From Lysinibacillus fusiformis (lineage in GTDB: Bacteria > Bacillota > Bacilli > Bacillales_A > Planococcaceae), in NCBI GenBank assembly GCA_030027265.1, contig JASENG010000018.1, positions 1 through 64,000 of the forward strand: DNA of 64,000 nucleotides, given 5' to 3'. Of the stretch, positions 1-7,656 are shown piece after piece. Each line of letters starts with the position of its first letter. The first letter of the stretch is position 1. The notes below the pieces were generated by a model, which worked only from the letters and a program-made list of their open reading frames with translations, made no database searches and had not been told where the DNA came from. The position numbers and the translations under genes are program-made.

Positions 1-240
1 GAATAAGGGGAAAATTTCCGACAATCTTAAGAAAATTCCCCCCTTTTCATGTTTTTCGAGTGGATAAGGGGAAATACTCCGTCTATTCAAGCGATTTTTC
101 ACCTGATTTGCAAATTAAGCGGAATTTCTCCGTCTATTTGCCCAAATGTACTAAACTCCCGAACGCCCATCCAATCCATATATGTCGTTTCTCATAAAGT
201 AGTCAAGCGTGCCTTTACATTAACTCCATGCCAAAAACTT

Positions 241-330
241 ATCAAAAATACTCCTCAAAACTAGACAGCTTAACCCATTCAATCTGCTTACCTAAAGGGA
301 GTATTTTTTCTGGGTCGAAATAAACGGTTA
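241..330 (-). repeat. possible decayed end of an IS3-type element
   Basis: The stretch contains AAATACTCC, then AATCTG, then ACCTAAAGGGAGTAT. This is the same succession of blocks found at the right end of the intact IS3-like element (about 12590-12660), including the terminal-repeat block around CTACCTAAAGGGGAG. No transposase reading frame can be recognised in bases 1-240, so at most a terminal fragment survives. Bases 1-240 otherwise show only AT-rich sequence with two copies of a GATAAGGGGAAA-like block (about 2-14 and 62-75); I see no gene there. The assignment is an inference from short similarity. Confidence 0.35.
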
Positions 331-366
331 TATCATTTGGAAATAATAAATTTTGCATAATTGTTA

Positions 367-395
367 TTGAAATTGATTATCATTATCTATATTAT
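367..395 (+). promoter_or_regulatory. promoter with Fur box between -35 and -10
   Basis: TTGAAA (367-372) and TATTAT (390-395) are separated by exactly 17 bases. The spacer contains TGATTATCATTATC (374-387), which matches 12 of 14 defined positions of the Fur 7-1-7 box TGATAATnATTATCA. Fur bound there would block RNA polymerase, so the reductase gene downstream should be induced by iron limitation. Confidence 0.65.
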
Positions 396-453
396 TATAT
401 GTATTGAGAATTATTATCGGTATGTGGATGATGGAACATTTTGGGAGGTTAAC

Positions 454-1503
454 ATGGAGTTATATGATGTAACAATTATCGGTGGCGGTCCTGCTGGTTT
501 ATATAGTGCTTTTTATAGTGGTTTACGTAATATGAAAACGAAAATTATCGAGGTGCAGCCTGTTTTAGGGGGAAAGGTAAATATCTACCCTGAAAAGGTA
601 TTGTGGGATGTTGGTGGTCAGCCGCCAATGCAGGCGCAATTATTTATTCAAAATTTAATTAATCAAGCGCACACTTTTTCGCCTACGATCTGTTTAAATA
701 CAAAAGTAGAAAAAATCGAGAAACAAGGCGAGATCTTTGTCATTTCAACCAATTCGGGAGAAGTTCATTATTCAAAAACAATCATCGTTGCTGTTGGTGG
801 AGGCATTTTAAGCCCGATTAAGCTTGAAATTGAAGGCGCAGAGAAATATGAAATGTCAAACCTGCATTATACAATTTTAGGATTAGAACGTTTCCGCGAT
901 AAAAAAATTCTTGTATCTGGTGGCGGAAATGGAGCAATTGACTGGGCGGTAGAGCTTTTATTTGTAGCTAAAGAAGTAGTGGTTATTTACCGCAAGGATC
1001 AATTGACGGCGCATGAAGCACAGGTAGAAAAACTAAAAGAGCATAATGTCCAAATTATGCTGAATTCAGAAATACAATCCGTTGTATCAAATGAAAACAA
1101 GACAGCCATTGAAAAAGTTATCATTTCTCAGAATGGGGAAACGCATGAATTAATGGTTGATGATGTGCTAATCAGTCATGGCTATAATCGTGAAGTATCA
1201 TTAACATTTGCCGAGGATATTCAACCGATTCGAAAAGATGATTACTATTTAGTGAGCTTAGGGCAATGTAAGACATCTGTACCAGGCATTTTTGGTGCAG
1301 GGGATATTGTTACGTATGACGACAAAGTAAATTTATTGATTGGTACGTTCCAAGATGCGGTGCTTGCAGTCAATAACGCTAAAATGTATATCGATCCAAA
1401 AGCCGACCAGTATGGGATGGTTTCATCGCATAACGAAAAATTTGCTGAAAAAAATAAAGAGCTTTTAGAAGAGCTATTCTGTAAAACAGAAGCAATCAGC
1501 TAG
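454..1503 (+). CDS. ferredoxin/flavodoxin-NADP+ reductase (YcgT/YumC type)
   Basis: This is a 349-residue thioredoxin-reductase-like flavoprotein. It has an N-terminal FAD Rossmann motif GGGPAG (residues 11-16), a second dinucleotide motif VSGGGNGAIDWA in the middle for NADPH, and the C-terminal FAD signature GIFGAGDI. No CxxC redox pair is present, which separates it from true thioredoxin reductases and fits the ferredoxin:NADP+ reductase type 2 family of Bacillus YumC and YcgT. It likely passes electrons from NADPH to ferredoxin or flavodoxin in the cytoplasm. The ATG at 454 is preferred because GGGAGG lies five bases upstream; the frame stays open to 361, but that stretch is the promoter and Fur box. 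The Fur box argues for the iron-responsive YcgT role, for example reductive iron release. Confidence 0.85.
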   Translation: MELYDVTIIGGGPAGLYSAFYSGLRNMKTKIIEVQPVLGGKVNIYPEKVLWDVGGQPPMQAQLFIQNLINQAHTFSPTICLNTKVEKIEKQGEIFVISTNSGEVHYSKTIIVAVGGGILSPIKLEIEGAEKYEMSNLHYTILGLERFRDKKILVSGGGNGAIDWAVELLFVAKEVVVIYRKDQLTAHEAQVEKLKEHNVQIMLNSEIQSVVSNENKTAIEKVIISQNGETHELMVDDVLISHGYNREVSLTFAEDIQPIRKDDYYLVSLGQCKTSVPGIFGAGDIVTYDDKVNLLIGTFQDAVLAVNNAKMYIDPKADQYGMVSSHNEKFAEKNKELLEELFCKTEAIS

Positions 1504-1536
1504 TTAAAGTACGTGAATAGATGATAAAGGTAAAGG

Positions 1537-1576
1537 GGATATTGTAGGAGTGGCTGCTCAGTACAGTATCCTTTTT
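1537..1576 (+). terminator. intrinsic terminator
   Basis: GGATATTGTA (1537-1546) pairs with TACAGTATCC (1562-1571), with one G-U pair, and is followed by TTTTT. It ends the reductase transcript. Confidence 0.75.
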
Positions 1577-1700
1577 CCTATTTTTAAGTTAAATTTCCAA
1601 AAATAGTAGATAATTATGGGTAGAATTACTTTTCAAATTTACGATGATAAAATGTTATCATTATATAATAATTTTGTAGTAATTTAGGAGGCAATACCCG

Positions 1701-2519
1701 ATGAATAAAATCGAATCATTGGAACAATTTATAAGTTCAATACCAGCTTTTCAAACAGCTGTTCCAGTAGATTTATCAATTGCAGTTTGTGATTTGGAAA
1801 AGTTTATCGCTTATTTTCCTGGAGAGAATATTAATTTGAATATTAAAGTAGGACAAAAGTTTCAACCTGGAGAACCCCTCATTGTTGCATTAAAGCAAAA
1901 TAAGCGGCTTCAGGCAGAGGTGCCAGCTGATTTCTATGGTTTCGAATTTACTGGAACGGCACTCCCATTACATAATCATGAGGGGAAAGTAATCGGTGGT
2001 ATGGCTGTTCAACATAGAAAACAAACTGAAATGAGAGAAGTTTCAAAGCAGATTTCCAATGCATTGGTTCAAGCTGATGAACAGATCAGCAGCATTGCAA
2101 AAAATTCAAACTCGCTTGCGGATGTAGCCGGACAGCTTTTACAGCAGTCGGAAGTTGCCGAAGAGAGTGTCAAACAAACGTCAGAGGTGCTTTCCATTAT
2201 TAAGCGCGTTGCGGATCAAACAAATCTTTTAGGGCTAAATGCTGCAATCGAGGCAGCGCGTGCAGGAGAAAAAGGGAAGGGCTTTGAAGTTGTAGCCAAT
2301 GAGATTCGGAAATTTTCAAAAGAAACGGTGCAATCTACACAGCAAATTCGCGAAACATTAGCGCAAATCCAAGATGTTACAAACCAAATGGGTCAAGCCA
2401 TTGTCCAGATTTCAGCAGTTGGACAGGAACAAGCGGCATCCGTACAACAAGTTTCCAACTTCGTAAAAGACATTCACGAGCTCTCAAATGAATTAAACAA
2501 GCTAGCTACGAAATTGTAA
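1701..2519 (+). CDS. soluble methyl-accepting chemotaxis protein
   Basis: A 272-residue chemoreceptor-like protein with no membrane segment or signal peptide. Residues 1 to about 110 form a small sensory region of unknown ligand. Residues 120-270 are the MCP signalling domain, with the hairpin-tip motif around [19 protein letters not shown] and the helical extension [13 protein letters not shown] that contacts CheA/CheW. The length and the lack of membrane helices resemble Bacillus YfmS, a cytoplasmic receptor about 286 residues long. The start has AGGAGG nine bases upstream (1686-1691). No other chemotaxis gene is nearby, so it presumably joins a receptor array encoded elsewhere. What it senses cannot be read from the sequence. 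Confidence 0.85.
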   Translation: MNKIESLEQFISSIPAFQTAVPVDLSIAVCDLEKFIAYFPGENINLNIKVGQKFQPGEPLIVALKQNKRLQAEVPADFYGFEFTGTALPLHNHEGKVIGGMAVQHRKQTEMREVSKQISNALVQADEQISSIAKNSNSLADVAGQLLQQSEVAEESVKQTSEVLSIIKRVADQTNLLGLNAAIEAARAGEKGKGFEVVANEIRKFSKETVQSTQQIRETLAQIQDVTNQMGQAIVQISAVGQEQAASVQQVSNFVKDIHELSNELNKLATKL

Positions 2520-2554
2520 TAGAACATAAATAGACAGCATGTGAAGGATCAGCT

Positions 2555-2590
2555 AAAACCACGTTATGCATAAAAATAGCGTGGTTTTTA
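2555..2590 (+). terminator. intrinsic terminator after the chemoreceptor gene
   Basis: AAAACCACG (2555-2563) pairs perfectly with CGTGGTTTT (2580-2588), and the 3' arm runs into a T-tract. Confidence 0.85.
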
Positions 2591-2626
2591 ACTTATCTAT
2601 ATAATAGAACTAAGGAAAATTATAGC

Positions 2627-2657
2627 AAAAAAAATCCCCCTAAAATTTAGGAGGACC
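2627..2657 (-). terminator. intrinsic terminator of the leftward peptide transcript
   Basis: Read on the minus strand, CCTCCTAAA pairs with TTTAGGGGG and is followed by eight T residues (plus-strand A-run 2627-2634). No other leftward gene lies between here and the 35-codon frame at 2739-2846, so the terminator marks that small frame as a separate transcription unit. Confidence 0.8.
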
Positions 2658-2738
2658 AACAATTAACAATTAACAATTACAGACTGGATTTTAGGTAGTA
2701 GTCAAACGAAAAAAATCAAATTAGTAAAAAAGTATAAT

Positions 2739-2846
2739 TTACTCGTATCCAATAAACCAATACATAGGTTTGATTGCTGGAGAAGTAGCGATAACCACTG
2801 CAGCAGCAACAACAGCTAATTTAATAATAGAAAAAATCTTTTTCAT
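2739..2846 (-). CDS. 35-residue secreted-type peptide, putative signal for the adjacent Rgg-like regulator
   Basis: Too short for ordinary gene calling. The frame starts MKKIFSIIK, continues with a hydrophobic run rich in Ala and Val (residues 10-21), then TSPAIK, and ends PMYWFIGYE before a TAA. A positively charged start, a hydrophobic core and a short distinct tail are what is expected of a secreted pro-peptide. AAAGGA lies 11 bases before the ATG, a slightly long spacing. A strong terminator lies about 80 bases downstream. It is transcribed divergently from an Rgg-family regulator, the arrangement of short hydrophobic peptide (SHP) genes and rgg in streptococci, where the C-terminal part is the mature signal. 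Alternatives are a small membrane toxin or a leaderless bacteriocin under control of the regulator. The frame, terminator and geometry are visible; the signalling role is inferred. Confidence 0.6.
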   Translation of the reverse strand: MKKIFSIIKLAVVAAAVVIATSPAIKPMYWFIGYE

Positions 2847-2870
2847 AATCTTTTCATTCCTTTCGTCAGA

Positions 2871-2938
2871 AATTTAATATAATTAAATTGTACTAAAAAG
2901 AGTTAAAATAAGGATGGAATGTAAACTATATTATACAT
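2871..2938. promoter_or_regulatory. divergent control region with two palindromes
   Basis: The 113-base space between the peptide gene and the regulator holds a perfect palindrome, AATTTAATATAATTAAATT (2871-2889), and an interrupted repeat ATGTA...TACAT (2919-2938) that overlaps a -10-like TATTATA for the regulator. The palindrome also contains a TATATT -10-like sequence for the peptide transcript on the minus strand. These are good candidates for regulator binding sites; no operator consensus could be matched. Confidence 0.45.
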
Positions 2939-2959
2939 GTAATTGAGGGGAAGTAAATA

Positions 2960-3850
2960 ATGGAAATAGGACAGGTTATTAAATATATTCGAACAAATAA
3001 GAAGATTACACAACAAGAACTTGCGAGTGCTATCGGCATGACACGTCCCTATATTGCCAGAATTGAATCGGGTAAAAATAGTATTTCCTCTGATAAATTA
3101 ACAGAAATACTAGACTATTGTAATGTTACTTATAATGAATTTTTCTACATAAAAAATGATTATAAAACATCATCTAAAATGAACGAATTTAATAAAGTGA
3201 TTGATTTGTATTATGAAAGAGATTTTAAAGGAATATCAAAGATAAAGAAGAGAGTTAACGAACAATATGAAAATAACGGTGACATATTCTTAAGACACTT
3301 ATATATTCTTTGCCATTGCATGGAGAACGACTTAGATCCAAATAAAATTAAAGATGAATATATAAAGGAAATTACAGACTATTTATTAAGTATGGAGGAG
3401 TGGTGTTATCATGAATTGGTAATTTTAAACAACTTCCTCTTCATATTCCCTCCAAAAACTGCTTTCCTAATGACAAAGAAAATATTAAATCGCGCAGATA
3501 AATATAAGGGACTAAATTTAGATAAAAATATGTTAAGCTATATATTCTTTAACCTACTAGAGTGCAGCTTTAAATATGCTGGTTATCAATATTCAAAGAT
3601 TGTATTGGATGCAACCAAGAAATACTATAGAAAAGATTCTGATTTCTTTGAACAAACGTTAATAGTTTATTATGAAGGAATGCTGGATATTGTTGAAAAT
3701 TCATTCTCTGAAGGTATGGAGAAATGTAATCGTGCCTTTACTATTTTCAAAACTTTAGGACATGATAAAATTTATAAAAAATATAAAGCAGACTTAAACG
3801 AATTATTAAAAAAAGTAGGCCATACAGATTTAATAACGGAAGAAGTATAA
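2960..3850 (+). CDS. Rgg/GadR/MutR-family transcriptional regulator
   Basis: A 296-residue protein. Residues 1-62 are an XRE-type helix-turn-helix: GQVIKYIRTNKKITQQELA, then MTRPYIARIESGKNSIS as recognition region, ending in VTYNEFFYI, which resembles the closing segment of Rgg DNA-binding domains. Residues 75-290 are all-helical, Tyr/Lys-rich and without recognisable enzyme motifs, as in the TPR-like peptide-binding domain of Rgg, PlcR and ComR proteins; the length is typical for Rgg (about 280-300). It is divergent from the 35-codon peptide gene at 2739-2846. By family analogy it would bind an imported mature peptide and switch transcription of that peptide gene. Start ATG at 2960 follows GAGGGGAAG. 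No peptide exporter or protease is encoded nearby, so processing would use housekeeping systems. Codon use is very AT-rich, hinting at acquisition. Confidence 0.75.
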   Translation: MEIGQVIKYIRTNKKITQQELASAIGMTRPYIARIESGKNSISSDKLTEILDYCNVTYNEFFYIKNDYKTSSKMNEFNKVIDLYYERDFKGISKIKKRVNEQYENNGDIFLRHLYILCHCMENDLDPNKIKDEYIKEITDYLLSMEEWCYHELVILNNFLFIFPPKTAFLMTKKILNRADKYKGLNLDKNMLSYIFFNLLECSFKYAGYQYSKIVLDATKKYYRKDSDFFEQTLIVYYEGMLDIVENSFSEGMEKCNRAFTIFKTLGHDKIYKKYKADLNELLKKVGHTDLITEEV

Positions 3851-3986
3851 AATAGTGTACAAAAAATCCAATCCCCCTATAAGTACGTTTAAATAAAAAG
3901 TAACTACTAAGAGAAATTTCATCATTCCAAATTACCTAATAAGTTTTTGTGATGATTGGTTATTTTGATTTAAAACGGGGGGGTCG

Positions 3987-5567
3987 ATGATGAATAGTTA
4001 TTCTTACCTAAACAGGAAAAGTGTAGTATCTCTATCGATTGGATTATGTGTACTGGTACTTGTTAGTATTCTTATTTTTTCTAAAGAGAATTCGATTTCT
4101 AATAATATTATCTTTTCTATTGTCATTGTTCTACTTCTTTATTTAGCGATTTGTATAAAATCGATTTATGAAGCAACCTTGAAAACGTTGCGTGAAACGG
4201 AGCAAAAATTAACGGATTCTGAAAATGAGAAGTATTTTATGGCTTATTATGATGAGGTTACAAAGCTTCCAAATGAACGTTATTTGTTGGAAAAGATCAG
4301 CTTTAACTTAACGGATGATCCTTCTAGAAAAGCGCTTTTGGTATTTGAAGTGGATCGTTTATCTGCCATAAAAAGCTCCCTGGGTTCCTTTTATACAAAC
4401 CGGGTTTTGGAGTTAATAGCAGAACGTTTACAAACAAATTTTTCGAATATGACGATCGGGAAACTGCAAGAAGATCAATTTTTGATTCTGATTGAAAGTA
4501 AAAATGAAAAAGAGGCTTTCTTGAGTCTTTGTAAACAACTGATTGAGGTAATGGAAAAGCCGTTCTGCATCCAGCATCTATCGCTTAATATTACGGTCAA
4601 TATTGGTTTTGCCTATTATCCCGAGGATGCCAGGACAGTAGAGGATCTTATGAAATGTGCACAGTTTGCTATGTACGAAGCGAGAAAAGTACCGGAACAA
4701 TGCACTTTTTATGAGCCATCCATGTCACGTGTTCGAGAAGAACAGCTGAAGCTGGAAAATGATTTGTATAAAGCTATCCAGAACAATGAATTATTTCTGC
4801 AATACCAGCCACAGTTAAAGTTAAAAACGAAGCATGATATTTCAATGGAGGCCCTTGTCCGATGGAAGCATCCTGAAAAGGGGCTCATACCGCCTGCAGA
4901 CTTTATTCCGATAGCAGAGGAAACCGGCTTGATCGTTCCTATTGGAAAATGGGTGCTGGAAACTGCATGCAGGCAAACCAAAGAACTGCAAGAAGCATTG
5001 GGTCAGCCTGTGACGGTTGCTGTGAATTTATCGCTCAGTCAGCTTTTTCATGAAAACTTTCCGCAAGTAGTGAGCACGATTTTACATGAAACGAAGCTTT
5101 CTCCTGAAAGTTTGCAGCTGGAGATTACAGAAACCATGACGATGGATAAAAACTTTTTAATGCCTATTCTTCATAATTTGAAATCTTTAGGGATATCCCT
5201 GGCGTTGGATGATTTTGGAAAAGGGTATTCATCACTTTCTTATTTAAAGGATTTACCAGTGGATTGTTTAAAAATTGATCGCGATTTTGTGAAAAACATG
5301 AATGAGAACGGACATGAGCCGTTAGTGGACTTAATCATCTCCATGGCGAAGCATTTACAATTAAATGTGGTTGCTGAAGGGGTGGAAACGATGGAGCAAT
5401 TCAATTATCTAGTGAATAGCGAGTGCGATGCAGTACAAGGCTACTTAATCAGCAGACCTAGTTCATATGAGACAATTATGAAGAATTGCAGCGGCATAGG
5501 TAAAGAGGATGTACATTGTGACACACAGTCGGAGTACTACAGCTTCATCAAACGAATATTTAACTAA
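3987..5567 (+). CDS. membrane GGDEF-EAL protein, probable cyclic-di-GMP phosphodiesterase
   Basis: 526 residues. Two membrane helices lie at about 13-30 and 38-58, followed by a short coiled linker (65-83). The GGDEF domain (about 85-245) is degenerate: the signature position reads QEDQF, so cyclase activity is unlikely. The EAL domain (about 265-510) keeps the catalytic set: [35 protein letters not shown] and the closing QGYL motif. It therefore probably hydrolyses c-di-GMP at the membrane, with the GGDEF remnant perhaps sensing GTP. There is no PAS or other input domain. ATG codons at 3987 and 3990 follow a GGGGGGG tract; either could start. It is a single gene closed by a shared terminator at 5572-5600. 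Confidence 0.85.
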   Translation: MMNSYSYLNRKSVVSLSIGLCVLVLVSILIFSKENSISNNIIFSIVIVLLLYLAICIKSIYEATLKTLRETEQKLTDSENEKYFMAYYDEVTKLPNERYLLEKISFNLTDDPSRKALLVFEVDRLSAIKSSLGSFYTNRVLELIAERLQTNFSNMTIGKLQEDQFLILIESKNEKEAFLSLCKQLIEVMEKPFCIQHLSLNITVNIGFAYYPEDARTVEDLMKCAQFAMYEARKVPEQCTFYEPSMSRVREEQLKLENDLYKAIQNNELFLQYQPQLKLKTKHDISMEALVRWKHPEKGLIPPADFIPIAEETGLIVPIGKWVLETACRQTKELQEALGQPVTVAVNLSLSQLFHENFPQVVSTILHETKLSPESLQLEITETMTMDKNFLMPILHNLKSLGISLALDDFGKGYSSLSYLKDLPVDCLKIDRDFVKNMNENGHEPLVDLIISMAKHLQLNVVAEGVETMEQFNYLVNSECDAVQGYLISRPSSYETIMKNCSGIGKEDVHCDTQSEYYSFIKRIFN

Positions 5568-5571
5568 AAAA

Positions 5572-5600
5572 AGAGCAATCTCACAAGTGAGATTGCTCTT
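5572..5600. terminator. bidirectional terminator between the EAL gene and csp
   Basis: AGAGCAATCTCAC pairs with GTGAGATTGCTCT around a minimal loop, with A-rich sequence on one side and T-rich on the other, so it can stop the rightward EAL transcript and the leftward csp transcript. Confidence 0.85.
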
Positions 5601-5611
5601 TGAGCTTCAAA

Positions 5612-5812
5612 TTAAAGTTTAGTTACGTTAGAAGCTTGTGGTCCACGGTTTCCTTCTTCAACTGAGAATTCAACTTTTTGACCTTCTTCTAAAGTTTTGA
5701 AACCTTCGCCTTGGATAGCAGAGAAGTGTACGAATACGTCGTTTCCGCCTTCAACTTCGATGAATCCAAAACCTTTTTCTGAGTTAAACCATTTTACTGT
5801 ACCTTGTGTCAT
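5612..5812 (-). CDS. csp: cold-shock protein, CspA/CspB family
   Basis: 66 residues, the standard length. It is a single OB-fold cold-shock domain with [15 protein letters not shown] (RNP1 is KGFGFI) and VFVHF (RNP2), which bind single-stranded RNA and DNA. It acts as an RNA chaperone that prevents or melts structure in mRNA, especially after cold shock. The ATG follows GGAGGTCTATTAAC. The upstream region holds a large inverted repeat (5870-5928) that may be part of its leader. Which of several Bacillus csp paralogues it matches cannot be decided. Confidence 0.93.
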   Translation of the reverse strand: MTQGTVKWFNSEKGFGFIEVEGGNDVFVHFSAIQGEGFKTLEEGQKVEFSVEEGNRGPQASNVTKL

Positions 5813-5869
5813 GTTAATAGACCTCCAAAAATTTAATCAATAATTAATTACTTCAAAATACTATAAAAA

Positions 5870-5928
5870 AATTCACACATTACAAAAAGTACCGAACGTT
5901 CACGATTACTTTTTGTAACATGTGAATT
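5870..5928 (-). promoter_or_regulatory. long hairpin upstream of csp, terminator-like on the csp strand
   Basis: The 22-base arms 5870-5891 and 5907-5928 are complementary at 20 positions, around a 15-base loop containing GAACGTTC. Read leftward, toward csp, the hairpin is followed by TTTTTTT, as in an intrinsic terminator, yet no leftward gene lies upstream to be ended. It sits 58 bases before the csp start codon, so an attenuator or temperature-sensitive leader element is possible, as is a relic terminator. Confidence 0.5.
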
Positions 5929-6246
5929 CATTAGATATGAAGCAATATAATTATTATAAGCTTTATTATACAAGGGAATTAGAGGATTGTCTAGAGATAA
6001 ATAAAAAAAAGAAAAATTGTTTTGAAAATCCAAATAATATCAAGCTAGAAGCACTTATAAAAAGAGTATACAAAAAAATTGAATATCAACTTCAGCTTAA
6101 ATTACTGACAAAAATGCTTTTCATATAGATATAAAAATTTTTCCTCTGAATATGATATAGTAAGAATAGAATGAATTGCGTGAATTTAATGTGTTTTTTT
6201 CTCTATAATCTTATGAAGTTTGTTTAGATAAATGGGGTGTGGGTAA
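5929..6246. other. AT-rich intergenic stretch without a supported gene
   Basis: A rightward frame of about 63 codons (from 5937) is open, but it has no ribosome site and a composition dominated by Lys, Tyr and Leu; I do not call it a gene. A run of AATTTAATGTG and TTTTTTT near 6185-6205 could belong to the promoter of the phosphatase gene downstream. Confidence 0.4.
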
Positions 6247-7020
6247 TTGGACAAAGTATTCGTAATAGGTGATATACATGGTTGTTATAGTTTGTTGGAA
6301 TCCATCTTAACAAAATGGAATCCGGAAGAAGAACAACTAGTTTTTTTAGGGGATTATCTTGATAGGGGACCTGATAGCTTAAAGGTAGTTCAAAAAGTGA
6401 TGGAATTATCGAAGGATTATGATGTAGTCACTTTAAGCGGTAATCATGAGCAGCTATTTTTAGGCTGGCTTGAAAAACCAGAAGAGCTTTCAGAGTATTA
6501 TTTTAACCCAAAGGTCGGGGGAGCTGCTACTGTTCAAAGCTTTTACAATGATCCAAATTTGAATATAGCCTCCAATAATTTTTCTGTGAAAGAATTGACT
6601 TCTAAAATTCAAAAGGAACAGAGTAAAATTGTTGAATTTGTGAAAGGCCTGCGCCGTTTTTATCTATGGGGTCCATTCCTTTTTGTACATGCAGGAATCT
6701 CTTCTATAGCAGAAAATTTCAGAGATACGAAGGAAGAAGATTTTTACTGGATTCGGGAAGAGTTTTATAATGTCCCCCATAAAGCGAAGGAAATTGTCGT
6801 TTTTGGACACACACCAACAGTTTTATTAAATGAGGACAAATCAAGTGAAGTTTGGATATCCCCTTGCCGTAGGAAAGTAGGAATTGATGGAGGCGGGGCT
6901 ATCTTTGAACGAGGTCAGCTTCACGGTGTCGTATTTACAAAGGACTCTAAGGAGATTACAATCCATTCGGTAGGATTGACTTCCGATTTAACGACGAAAA
7001 TCATAGAGTTAGATTTTTAG
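6247..7020 (+). CDS. PPP-family metallophosphatase (lambda/PrpE-like)
   Basis: 257 residues. It has the calcineurin-like metal-binding series GDIHGCY (residues 8-14), GDYLDRGPDS (about 36-45), GNHEQ (about 66-70), a histidine in FVHAGIS (about 149) and VVFGHTP (about 186-192), the order of bacterial PPP phosphatases such as lambda phosphatase and PrpE. Likely substrates are phosphoproteins or dinucleoside polyphosphates; the sequence does not decide. The start is TTG at 6247 with a GGGGTG ribosome site just upstream; no ATG lies close. Monocistronic, closed by a terminator at 7060. Confidence 0.85.
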   Translation: MDKVFVIGDIHGCYSLLESILTKWNPEEEQLVFLGDYLDRGPDSLKVVQKVMELSKDYDVVTLSGNHEQLFLGWLEKPEELSEYYFNPKVGGAATVQSFYNDPNLNIASNNFSVKELTSKIQKEQSKIVEFVKGLRRFYLWGPFLFVHAGISSIAENFRDTKEEDFYWIREEFYNVPHKAKEIVVFGHTPTVLLNEDKSSEVWISPCRRKVGIDGGGAIFERGQLHGVVFTKDSKEITIHSVGLTSDLTTKIIELDF

Positions 7021-7059
7021 AATAGGCAACCAATCTTGTAGAATAATTTATATTTTGGA

Positions 7060-7087
7060 GGATTCATGATAAGTGAATCCTTTTTAT
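7060..7087 (+). terminator. intrinsic terminator
   Basis: GGATTCA (7060-7066) pairs with TGAATCC (7074-7080), followed by TTTTTATTTTT. Confidence 0.85.
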
Positions 7088-7179
7088 TTTTCTTGCAATG
7101 GAGTTTTCAAGGATACCATGTTTTTAATTATCATCCTATGGTAAGGGATGATATAGTTAAGTAAGTGAGGTGGAAGGAA

Positions 7180-7626
7180 ATGTCTAATCGTGTTGAACAC
7201 ATATTTAAACTTCAAACAACTTGGGACGGTGGAAGAAATGATGCTAGTGAAATTCACTGTGAGAACTTAAGTACAACTGTATCAATCCCCCGAGAAATGG
7301 GCGGTCCAGGAATTGGAACCAACCCCGATGAATTGCTTTTAAGTGCAGCAGCTACTTGCTATATTATTTCCCTTGCTGCAATGCTGGAACGTTCCAATGT
7401 GAAGGCACGTCTATTACTACAATCATATGGAATTGTACATGTTGAAAATAATATTTTTACATATAAACAAATCATTCATCATATTGAAATTTACTTGCAG
7501 GAAGCTAGCGAATCCAATAAGCGAATTGCTGAACGGTTAGCCTTAAAAGCAGAACAAAGCTGCATGATTAGCAAGGCTCTGAGAGGGAATGTAGAGATTA
7601 CTGTAGATTGCAAGATAGCAGAGTAG
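7180..7626 (+). CDS. OsmC/Ohr-family protein
   Basis: 148 residues, close to the family's usual 135-150. Both conserved thiols are present: Cys in SAAATCYII (about residue 63) and Cys in AEQSCMISKAL (about residue 128), the pair OsmC/Ohr proteins use to reduce organic hydroperoxides; Glu and Arg residues usually near them are not certain. The ATG at 7180 is chosen because GGAAGGAA lies directly upstream, whereas the in-frame GTG at 7165 would overlap that site. It is followed within 30 bases by the ABC1 kinase gene, so the two may be co-transcribed. Subfamily (OsmC, YhfA-like or Ohr) is unsure. Confidence 0.82.
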   Translation: MSNRVEHIFKLQTTWDGGRNDASEIHCENLSTTVSIPREMGGPGIGTNPDELLLSAAATCYIISLAAMLERSNVKARLLLQSYGIVHVENNIFTYKQIIHHIEIYLQEASESNKRIAERLALKAEQSCMISKALRGNVEITVDCKIAE

Positions 7627-7656
7627 AAATAGACTAAAGTGAGGGGAGTGTGGGGA

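Noticed and set aside
49-264. 71-codon rightward frame at the left edge
   Set aside because: No ribosome site, no domain, and it runs into the IS-end-like block; composition fits non-coding DNA.
2661-2679. Tandem AATTAAC repeats as a CRISPR-like or origin-like array
   Set aside because: Only three imperfect 7-base units in the 3' region of the peptide transcript; too few and too short for either.
5922-6128. 68-codon frame after csp
   Set aside because: Its first ATG lies inside the 5870-5928 inverted repeat and neither ATG has a ribosome site; residue content is that of random AT-rich DNA.
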